This document shows positions 1 through 6,533 of a DNA stretch of 13,092 nucleotides, piece after piece. Source of the stretch: Gemmatimonadota bacterium. GTDB taxonomy: Bacteria; Gemmatimonadota; Gemmatimonadetes; Longimicrobiales; Gaopeijiaceae. Under the pieces are notes generated by a model. That model had not been told where the DNA came from, made no database searches, and saw only the letters and a list, made by a program, of their open reading frames with translations. The first letter of the stretch is position 1. Each line of letters begins with the position of its first letter. The stretch covers positions 1 to 13,092 of the forward strand of contig JAUQOX010000062.1 of assembly GCA_030550695.1 (NCBI GenBank), written 5' to 3'. The position numbers and the translations under genes are program-made.

Positions 1-951
1 CCGGAGGACCTGATCCAGGCGTTGGGCCTGGGAGAACGACACCACCTCGTCGGCGGTGCCGTGATGGATCTGAATGGCCGGCAGGCTAGTGGCGAAGAGC
101 ACCGCCGAGCGCCGCACCAATTCCTTCCTTACGCCGGCCGCAGGGAGCTTCCCTTCCCGGTAGGGCTTCAGGTAGGTCTCGTACAGCCACGGAAGGCCCG
201 GAAGATCCCGAAGCTGACCCTCTAACGCCTCTTCCACGATCCCTTTGACCCAGGGATCGAAGAAGTCCGTGGGGCCGAAAAACTCCACCACCGCCCGGAT
301 CCGGGGGTCCCGGACGGCCATCAGAAGCCCCACCCCCCCGCCCCGGCTGAACCCCAGCACCCCGATACGGCCGGGATCCGCCGCGGGTTCGTGGGCCAGG
401 GCTGCCGACACCAGCCCCAGGGCGTCGTCCACGTCCCGGTCCCAAGGGCTTGGCGGGCCTTGGGAGCGGTAGACGGCGATGCCGTAGCGAAGGGGCTCGG
501 AACGGAACGAAGGCACCACCCAAACGAAGTCGCCGGAATCGGCCCCCAGGGCGGCGAAGACGAGGGCCAATTCTTCGAGGGCCACCCCCCCGTCCCCCCC
601 GTGGGCGTAGACCAGCACCGGGAGCGTCCGGGCGCCGGCCCCTTCCCGGACGATCAAGGCCCCATAGTGGCGGTAGCCGTCCACCAGGTGGGAGACGATC
701 CGGAGACGCCCCGGTACCCCGCCCAGGCTGAAGGGGGAGGTGGCTTCCACCTGGAAGCCTTGGACGGTGGAGGGGCGGCCCGCCCACTCAGCCCGGATGG
801 CGGCGATCTCCGCCGCGGTGGCCGGAGCGAACAGACGGTCCAGGTCCACCGGCGCCTTGCCCTCGGGCCCCGTGGCATCGGAGCACGCGGCCAGAAGAGC
901 CGGGGGCAAGAGACCCAGGGCGGAGGCGGCGAGCCGCCATCTCGGGGGCAT
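1..951 (-). CDS. Alpha/beta hydrolase, predicted lipoprotein (C-terminus cut by window edge)
   Basis: The minus-strand frame is open from an ATG at 951-949 to the window edge, giving 317 codons without a stop. The N-terminus is a lipoprotein signal: basic MPPRWR, a hydrophobic stretch, then the lipobox LLAAC with Cys23 as the likely lipidated residue. The body matches the dienelactone hydrolase/prolyl oligopeptidase-like alpha/beta hydrolase fold: an oxyanion-type HGGDGG at 117-122, the nucleophile elbow GFSRGG with Ser202, and the Asp-bearing HHGTADEVV with Asp301. The catalytic His normally follows by about 30 residues and would lie beyond the window. It probably hydrolyses an ester or peptide outside the cytoplasmic membrane; the substrate cannot be read from sequence. 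No clear Shine-Dalgarno precedes the ATG. It lies 106 bases downstream of fhs on the same strand, with a possible hairpin terminator between, so it may be a separate unit. Confidence 0.85.
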   Translation of the reverse strand, partial: MPPRWRLAASALGLLPPALLAACSDATGPEGKAPVDLDRLFAPATAAEIAAIRAEWAGRPSTVQGFQVEATSPFSLGGVPGRLRIVSHLVDGYRHYGALIVREGAGARTLPVLVYAHGGDGGVALEELALVFAALGADSGDFVWVVPSFRSEPLRYGIAVYRSQGPPSPWDRDVDDALGLVSAALAHEPAADPGRIGVLGFSRGGGVGLLMAVRDPRIRAVVEFFGPTDFFDPWVKGIVEEALEGQLRDLPGLPWLYETYLKPYREGKLPAAGVRKELVRRSAVLFATSLPAIQIHHGTADEVVSFSQAQRLDQVLR

Positions 952-1006
952 GGGCGAAAGATGCAAGGCCGTCGGAGCGGGGTTGGAAGGGGAAGAGGGA
1001 CCGAAG

Positions 1007-1041
1007 AGGCCGGGGCCCCCCTGGAGGTGCGGCCCCGGCCT
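1007..1041 (-). terminator. Possible terminator hairpin after fhs
   Basis: An 11-bp perfect inverted repeat (AGGCCGGGGCC at 1007-1017, GGCCCCGGCCT at 1031-1041) with a 13-base loop lies 17 bases past the fhs stop. Read on the minus strand, the stem is followed by a pyrimidine-rich CTTCGGTCCCTCTTCCCC rather than a true T-run, so intrinsic termination is plausible but not certain. It would separate fhs from the hydrolase gene downstream. Confidence 0.45.
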
Positions 1042-1057
1042 TGGTGCAACGCTTCTT

Positions 1058-2824
1058 TCAGAACAGGCCCACCACCTTGCCCGTTTCCGGGTCCACGTCG
1101 ATCCGCCGGAAGGAGGGATCCGACGCCGTGCCGGGCATGAGCTTGATATCGCCCGCCACCGGTACCACGAACCCGGCCCCCCGGAAGGTGAGCACGTCGG
1201 AAATGGGGAGGATCCACCCCTTGGGACGCCCCTTGAGGCGCGGATCGTGGGACAGGGAGAGATGGGTCTTGACCATGCAGGTGCCGAACTTCTTGAGTTC
1301 GGGGTCGGACTCCACCTTCTTGATCTTCTCGTCCGCCAGGGGGGTATAGCTCACGCCGTCCGCCCCATACACCTCCTTGGCGATCTTTTCGATTTTGGTC
1401 TTCAGGGGGTCGGAATCCTCGTAGAGGAAGCGGAAGTGGGGCTTCTCTTCCGCGGCCTCCACCACCACCTGGGCCAGCTCCTCCGCCCCCTCGCCCCCCA
1501 ACAGCCAGTGCTTGGAGACGGCAAAGCGGGCGCCGGCGGCCTCGGCGGCCCGCCGCACGATGGCCACCTCGTCGTCGGTGTCCGTATAGAAATGGTTCAG
1601 GCACACCACCGGATTGATGCCGCTCTTGCGGACGGTTTCGATGTGGGCCACCAGGTTCTCGATCCCCTTTTCCACCAGCTCCGGATGGGGCTCGGTGTAC
1701 GCCGGATCCAGCTTGCGGCCCGGCACCACGGCAGGTCCCCCGCCGTGCATTTTCAGGGCCCGGATGGTGGCCACGATGACGCTCACGTTGGGAGTGAGGC
1801 CGCTGAAGCGGCACTTCAGGTTCCAGAACTTCTCGAAACCGATGTCGGCCCCGAATCCGCTTTCGGTGACGTGGTAGTCGGCCAGCTTGAGCCCCACCTT
1901 ATCCGCGATAATGGAGGACTGACCGATGGCGATGTTGGCGAAGGGCCCGGCGTGCACCAAAACGGGCTGGCCTTCCAGGGTCTGGAGAAGGTTGGGGTTG
2001 ATAGCCCGCACCATAAGCGCGGTCATGGCCCCCGCCACCTCCAGATCGCCGGTGGTGACTTCGTTGCCCTTCTTGTCCCAGGCCACCACGATCTTGCCCA
2101 TGCGCTGGCGCATGTCGGCCAGGCTGGTGGCCACAGCCAAGATGGCCATCACCTCCGACGACACGGTGATCTGGAACCCGCTCTGCATCATGAAGCCGTC
2201 CATCTTGCCGCCCAGCCCGATGATGATGTCCCGGAGCGCCTGGGCGCAAAAGTCCATGGACCACTTCATGTTCATGTTGCGGGGGTCGATGTCCAGACGC
2301 CGCAGACCCTTGCTGGCCAGCACGCTGTCGTCGTAGTTGAACTCGTGCTGCATCCGGCTGGTGGCCGCCACCATGGCCAGGTTGTGGGCGTTGTTGATGG
2401 CATCGATGTCGCCCGTAAGCCCCAGGCTGAACTCCGTGAGGGGAATGCACTGGGCCAAGCCCCCCCCCGCTGCGGATCCCTTGATGTTGAAGGTGGGCCC
2501 GCTGGAGGGCTGACGGATGGCGGCGATGACCTTCTTGCCCAGCCGCCCCAGTCCCTGGGTGAGTCCCATGGTGGTGGTGCTCTTCCCCTCCCCCAGGGGG
2601 GTGGGGGTGATGGCCGTCACCTCGATGTATTTGCCGTCGGGGCGGTCCTTGAGGCGCTCCAGGATCCGCATGTAGTCCAGCTTGGCCACATAGTGGCCGT
2701 AGGGGAGAAGCTCCATCTTGTCCAGGCCCAGCTCTTCGCCGAGCTGGTAGACGGTTTTCATGTGGGCTTCCGCCGCCTGGGCGATCTGCCAGTCGGCCAT
2801 TTGCGTCGGGTCGTAGTTGGGCAT
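1058..2824 (-). CDS. fhs: Formate-tetrahydrofolate ligase (10-formyl-THF synthetase)
   Basis: This 588-residue cytosolic enzyme uses ATP to join formate to tetrahydrofolate, giving 10-formyl-THF for purine, formyl-Met and one-carbon metabolism. Hallmarks visible are the P-loop TPLGEGKST at 75-83, the following IRQPSSGPTFNIKGSAAGGG region, TGDIDAINNAHNL, the RLDIDPRN segment, and the typical C-terminal ending PETGKVVGLF. It is about 30 residues longer than the common monofunctional form (near 555-560) but looks intact. ATG at 2824 is used; a second in-frame ATG at 2800 (MADWQIAQ) resembles the usual family start and could be the real one, as neither has a strong Shine-Dalgarno. It is transcribed away from the structured 2825-3279 region. 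Formate assimilation is the default role; this gene alone does not imply acetogenesis, and no other Wood-Ljungdahl gene is visible here. Confidence 0.97.
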   Translation of the reverse strand: MPNYDPTQMADWQIAQAAEAHMKTVYQLGEELGLDKMELLPYGHYVAKLDYMRILERLKDRPDGKYIEVTAITPTPLGEGKSTTTMGLTQGLGRLGKKVIAAIRQPSSGPTFNIKGSAAGGGLAQCIPLTEFSLGLTGDIDAINNAHNLAMVAATSRMQHEFNYDDSVLASKGLRRLDIDPRNMNMKWSMDFCAQALRDIIIGLGGKMDGFMMQSGFQITVSSEVMAILAVATSLADMRQRMGKIVVAWDKKGNEVTTGDLEVAGAMTALMVRAINPNLLQTLEGQPVLVHAGPFANIAIGQSSIIADKVGLKLADYHVTESGFGADIGFEKFWNLKCRFSGLTPNVSVIVATIRALKMHGGGPAVVPGRKLDPAYTEPHPELVEKGIENLVAHIETVRKSGINPVVCLNHFYTDTDDEVAIVRRAAEAAGARFAVSKHWLLGGEGAEELAQVVVEAAEEKPHFRFLYEDSDPLKTKIEKIAKEVYGADGVSYTPLADEKIKKVESDPELKKFGTCMVKTHLSLSHDPRLKGRPKGWILPISDVLTFRGAGFVVPVAGDIKLMPGTASDPSFRRIDVDPETGKVVGLF

Positions 2825-3279
2825 GGCGGTTCCGTGTGCAGGTTGCAGGGTTCAGGGTGGTTCGAGCCTCGCCTTTCCACCGGCAAAGCAGGCCGATGCG
2901 TTGCCCGCCGCGCTTGCAAGAAGCGGTCCATGCAGGCTAGGGGGCGGAGGGGGGTGGGGCAAGGGAGGGAAGGGGAACGGGCTTGAGCCCCGGTGGGCGT
3001 CGGCCGCCAGCCCGGGTCCCTCCGGCGGCGGGCCTGGGCCCCACCGGCCGGAGGCCACCCGGCCCCCCCGGGGGATCAAGACCCCGCCGGCACCGCTTGC
3101 CCGCCTGCGCCGACCCCCTAGCTTGGCGGGGACGGGGGTTCGGGGACCCGCAGGGGCCCCCGCGCCCCTCCGGCCGGGCTCAAGGGGTGTCCCGGGACCC
3201 CTGGCTTGATGGGAGGCGAAGGGGGCCCTGCGGCGAGCCGGACCGGCCTGGGCAAGCTCGACCTTCCTGGAGGTGTTCC
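2825..3279. other. Gene-free divergent region with many inverted repeats
   Basis: This 455-base stretch lies between the divergent fhs and serine hydrolase starts and must hold the promoters for both. Long open frames cross it on both strands, but their residue composition (Pro, Gly, Arg, Ala) is that of random GC-rich DNA and none resembles a protein. From 2982 to 3210 there are nested inverted repeats: CTTGA at 2982-2986 with TCAAG at 3076-3080; CCGGTGGG at 2990-2997 with CCCACCGG at 3040-3047; GCCGCC at 3003-3008 with GGCGGC at 3024-3029; CCCCGCC at 3082-3088 with GGCGGGG further on; and AGGGGT at 3183-3188 with ACCCCT at 3197-3202. This could be a structured leader or small RNA, or simply the effect of high GC. 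No known RNA family was recognised. Confidence 0.4.
3269..3274 (+). promoter_or_regulatory. Ribosome binding site that fixes the serine hydrolase start
   Basis: GGAGGT lies 5 bases before the ATG at 3280. The frame is open upstream to about 2983, so this site, together with the signal peptide that begins at 3280, decides the start. Confidence 0.85.
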
Positions 3280-4812
3280 ATGGCGTATCTCCCCCCTTCC
3301 GTCCGTGTGGCGGCCTGCCTGGGGCTTCTTGCCCTCGGGCTTTCCTCCGCCCCTGCCCATCCCCAGCCCCTACCGCCGCCTGCCCTCCGGGACCTGGACG
3401 GCTACGTGGAAGCGGCCATGCGGGACTGGCAGGTGCCGGGACTGGCCTTGGCGGTGGTGACACGGGATTCGGTTCTCTACGCCCGGGGCTACGGGGTGTT
3501 GGAGCTGGGTCGGCCGGAGCGGGTCAACGAGCACACCCTGTTCTCCATCGCCTCCACCACCAAGGCCATGACCGCAGCGGCCCTGGGGATGTTGGTGGAC
3601 GAGGGGGTGCTCTCGTGGGACGACCCGGTGAGGAAATGGTTGCCGGAGTTCGAGCTTTCCGATCCCTATGTGACACGGGAACTCACGGTGCGGGACCTCT
3701 TGACCCACCGGACCGGGGTTGCCCGGGAAGACAACCTGTGGCTGGCCACCCCCTTCGACCGGGCCGAGGTGCTGCGCCGGGCCCGTTTCCTTCCGCAGGT
3801 GGCCCCCTTCCGGGCCCGATACGGCTACAACAACATCCTCTACCTGGCGGCGGGGGAGGTGGTGGGACGCGCGTCGGGGTTGTCGTGGGATGACTTCCTG
3901 GCCCGACGCCTCTTCGCTCCCCTGGGGATGCACCGGAGCACCACCCGCACCGCCGAGGCCGAGGCCCGGGGGAACGTGGCCTCGCCCCACCGCCGGGAGG
4001 GGGGCGAAGTGAAACCGGCACCCCGCCGCAACTACGACAACGTGGGGGGGGCCGGCGCGGCCTTTTCCAGCGTCTGGGACATGGCCAGATGGCTACAGCT
4101 TCATCTGAATCGGGGGGTAGCGCAGGGTAGACGCATCCTCCAGGAGGAGACCCTGGAAGAGATGTATGCCGCCCACAACCCCTTGCGTGCCGACAGCGTG
4201 GCCCGTCGCATGTTTCCGGAGACGATCTTTCGCGCCTATGCTTTGGGGTGGAACGTGCAGGACTACCGGGGGCGACGCCTCCTACACCACTCCGGCACCT
4301 TGAACTATACCCGCACCCACGTGGGGTTCATGCCTGAGGAGGGGATCGGGGTGGTGGCCATCGCCAACGTGAGCCCCTGTGAACTGCAGTTGGCCTTGAT
4401 GTACCGGATTCTGGACGCCCTTCTGGGGGCGGAGCCCAAGGATTGGAGCGCTTTGTATCTGGAGGTGTCGCGGCGGGGCTGGGAGCGCTCGGCGGAGGAG
4501 GCCCGCAGGCTGGAGGAGTCCCGCATCACGGGCACCTCGCCGTCCTTGCCTTTGGAAGCCTATGCGGGAACCTACGGCAACGACCTCTACGGCGACATGA
4601 AGGTGGAGCTGGAGAACGGCAGGCTGGTGTTCAGGAACTTCGAGGTCTACACCGGCGACCTGGAGCACTGGCACCACGACATTTTCCGCATCCACTGGCG
4701 GCACCCTGACGCGGGCCGCTCCTTTGCGCGCTTCCGACTGGACGAGAGGGGAAGGATTACGGGCGTCGAAGTGAACGAGTACGGGGAACTCAGGCGCAGG
4801 GCGAACCGCTGA
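3280..4812 (+). CDS. Secreted serine hydrolase, beta-lactamase class C/esterase family, with DUF3471-like tail
   Basis: This 510-residue protein starts with a Sec signal peptide (hydrophobic core about 8-24, cleavage probably near APA at 24-26). The catalytic domain has the penicillin-recognising serine hydrolase motifs: SxxK as Ser92-Thr-Thr-Lys95, YxN as Tyr183-Asn-Asn185, and the HxG box as His337-Ser-Gly339. The last 90 or so residues (from about 420) resemble the small beta-rich DUF3471 domain found at the end of many such proteins. Family members include D-aminopeptidases, esterases and class C beta-lactamases. The general form and extra domain favour a peptidase or esterase over a true antibiotic-resistance enzyme, so the substrate is left open. 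It acts in the periplasm or outside the cell. It is a single gene, convergent with the gene at 4927-6273. Confidence 0.92.
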   Translation: MAYLPPSVRVAACLGLLALGLSSAPAHPQPLPPPALRDLDGYVEAAMRDWQVPGLALAVVTRDSVLYARGYGVLELGRPERVNEHTLFSIASTTKAMTAAALGMLVDEGVLSWDDPVRKWLPEFELSDPYVTRELTVRDLLTHRTGVAREDNLWLATPFDRAEVLRRARFLPQVAPFRARYGYNNILYLAAGEVVGRASGLSWDDFLARRLFAPLGMHRSTTRTAEAEARGNVASPHRREGGEVKPAPRRNYDNVGGAGAAFSSVWDMARWLQLHLNRGVAQGRRILQEETLEEMYAAHNPLRADSVARRMFPETIFRAYALGWNVQDYRGRRLLHHSGTLNYTRTHVGFMPEEGIGVVAIANVSPCELQLALMYRILDALLGAEPKDWSALYLEVSRRGWERSAEEARRLEESRITGTSPSLPLEAYAGTYGNDLYGDMKVELENGRLVFRNFEVYTGDLEHWHHDIFRIHWRHPDAGRSFARFRLDERGRITGVEVNEYGELRRRANR

Positions 4813-4829
4813 TCCGCAAGAGCCGCGGT

Positions 4830-4870
4830 GGTTCCCGCCGCCCCCTCCGGGGGCGGCGGTCTCAGGAACC
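4830..4870. terminator. Strong GC hairpin between convergent genes (probable bidirectional terminator)
   Basis: An 11-bp perfect stem (CCGCCGCCCCC at 4835-4845, GGGGGCGGCGG at 4849-4859) has a 3-base loop. A second inverted repeat, GGTTCC at 4830-4835 with GGAACC at 4865-4870, surrounds it. It lies in the 114-base gap between two converging genes, where a terminator serving both is expected. Neither side has a clear T-run, so it may work with Rho or act as a transcript-end stabiliser. Confidence 0.6.
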
Positions 4871-4926
4871 CTCGCCGGCGCCTGCCGGGGCCGAAGAACG
4901 CCCGACCGCCCCAGGGGGAACGGTTT

Positions 4927-6273
4927 TCAGGAAACTTCCCCGGTTCCCACGGGCACCAGAGCCTTGAGGTCCCGGGCCAATCCGCCGCTTTTCATGTACT
5001 CCAACAGGGGGGTCACGTTGGTGGTCTGCCCCACCTCCAGGAGCGGCAGGGAGAAGACGGCCTCGGCCTGCCCGGACCCGCCCTCGGGGACCTTGATGGC
5101 GCTGAAGCTGATCCCTTCCCCCGCCGCCAGCCGTTCCAGCACCCGGGCCGTGGCGGGAATGGCCGTCTGGACGCGACCGGTGGGGCCGGCTTCCATGGCC
5201 CAGATCATGTCGTCTTTCTGGCCGAGGTCTCCGAAATGGAGCACGTAGTGGGTTTCACCGCCGAGAATGCCCGGCAGGTTGGCCTGAAACTCCAGGGCGG
5301 GCGCCATGACGAAAAGGGGATGGTCGAAGCTGAACCCCAACGAGTCCAACCGGGCCTGGAAGTTTGCCACGGCCTCGGGGGTCAGGTCGGACCTGCGCTC
5401 CAGCATGGGGGCGAAGGACACGGCCACGGCCAGGTTCCCCCTTCGGGCCACCGCCGTGGTGCGGGCGCCCACCAGGCTGCCCTCGGGTCCCGGCTGGAGG
5501 GGTCCCGCCTGGCTCCAGGGCCGGTACTCCTCCACGTCCCAGAGGTCCTGGGGGGTCTCCACGAAACGGAAGGGGCTCTGGGAGGGCTCGGCCTTGGCGG
5601 CGTCGCAGAGGGGGCTGGTCACGCCCGGCTCCGAGCAGGCCTCCAGGACGGCGCTCCGGATGAACACGGCCCCGTCGCAGGGGCGGAAGGCCTCCTCCAC
5701 GGGGGCGCCCGCCTCGGCCAGGGCCCGGCCCTGGGCCGCCACCTCCTCCACCGCCTGTCGCAGGCGGGCCAGGATGGACTCCCGGGCCTCGGCCCGTTCC
5801 CGCACCAGGGCGGAATCCCGGGTGGCCAGGATGCGGGCCGCCAGCGTGCTGTCGGCCTCGAACCAGCGGGCCACGGCTTCTTCCAGGGTATCGCCCTGGG
5901 CGAAGGGTCGGACGTCGTCGGCCCGTTCCAGGGAGACGGCTTGGCCCAGGGCCATGAGCCGGTCCATGCGCTTGGCGTAAGGCTCCAGGCTCTGGTCCAG
6001 CTCCTCCATCCGAGCCACCGCCGCCACGCACTGCCGGGACCGGGCCACTTCCAGTTCGGCCAGCCGGGGAGGAGGGGCTTCCTGGACCGCCGGGGGCGTG
6101 TCCTGCTGGGGTCGGGCCGGCTGCATTCCGCCGGCGGCGGCGACAAGGGCCAGGGCAGCCAGCGGGCCCCAGGCGGCCCGGAAGGAGGCGAGGCCGCGGG
6201 GAACCTGCCTCGTGCGCCGTGGAGAAGCCGCCGGAAGGCCGGCGCCGGGGTGGGAATCGTGAAACTCTGACAA
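4927..6273 (-). CDS. Unrecognised exported or membrane-anchored protein
   Basis: This 448-residue protein matches no family I recognise. The start is a TTG at 6273-6271 preceded by GGAG (6280-6283, 6 bases away); no ATG or GTG lies between it and the signal segment. A basic region (RRTRQVPR, 19-26) precedes a hydrophobic segment at about 35-49, which reads as a signal peptide or single anchor. Then comes a Pro/Gln-rich linker (51-69) and a long, charged, mostly helical stretch (70-190). The C-terminal half (about 195-448) is mixed alpha/beta. Only four cysteines are present (82, 199, 213, 223), three of them close together near the domain boundary and able to form disulfides outside the cytoplasm. 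The frame is coding-like in composition and free of breaks. It is divergent from the M28 peptidase gene and convergent with the serine hydrolase gene. Confidence 0.8.
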   Translation of the reverse strand: MSEFHDSHPGAGLPAASPRRTRQVPRGLASFRAAWGPLAALALVAAAGGMQPARPQQDTPPAVQEAPPPRLAELEVARSRQCVAAVARMEELDQSLEPYAKRMDRLMALGQAVSLERADDVRPFAQGDTLEEAVARWFEADSTLAARILATRDSALVRERAEARESILARLRQAVEEVAAQGRALAEAGAPVEEAFRPCDGAVFIRSAVLEACSEPGVTSPLCDAAKAEPSQSPFRFVETPQDLWDVEEYRPWSQAGPLQPGPEGSLVGARTTAVARRGNLAVAVSFAPMLERRSDLTPEAVANFQARLDSLGFSFDHPLFVMAPALEFQANLPGILGGETHYVLHFGDLGQKDDMIWAMEAGPTGRVQTAIPATARVLERLAAGEGISFSAIKVPEGGSGQAEAVFSLPLLEVGQTTNVTPLLEYMKSGGLARDLKALVPVGTGEVS

Positions 6274-6533
6274 GGGTTGCTCCGGAAACGGGTTGCGTGA
6301 AGCCCCAAATGGAAGGCCGAAGGAGGAAGCCGCTCCCCGGCCCGGAATCCGATCTCTCTCGTCCTTTCCCGGGTTCTCGCCGCCGCGGCCAGATCGGCCC
6401 TAGGCCGGCGACAGGATCCCTTCTTCCTCCTAAAGATAGTGGAAAAGCCCCTCCCGTTGTTCCCCCGGCGGGCCCTTGCGCAGACCCGCCGTCTCCCCCC
6501 TTTTGAGCATCCCCGAACACAGGAGGCAGGACG
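6274..6533. other. Divergent intergenic region
   Basis: This 260-base gap separates the TTG-started exported protein (minus) from the M28 peptidase (plus) and must carry a promoter for each. I see no convincing -35/-10 pair, operator or structured RNA. The stretch near 6420-6460 is less GC-rich than the surroundings, which fits a promoter location. Confidence 0.35.

Noticed and set aside
2857..2872. T-loop-like GGTTCGAGCC suggesting a tRNA
   Set aside because: The flanking bases do not form the 5-bp T stem, and no acceptor, D or anticodon arms can be drawn.
740..2986. Long plus-strand open frame opposite fhs
   Set aside because: It is the antisense shadow of fhs in GC-rich DNA. It is rich in His, Gly and Val from the reverse codons, and no family features are seen.
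3280..4812. Call as an antibiotic-resistance AmpC beta-lactamase
   Set aside because: The HSG and YNN variants and the DUF3471-like tail are typical of esterase or peptidase relatives; resistance function cannot be supported.
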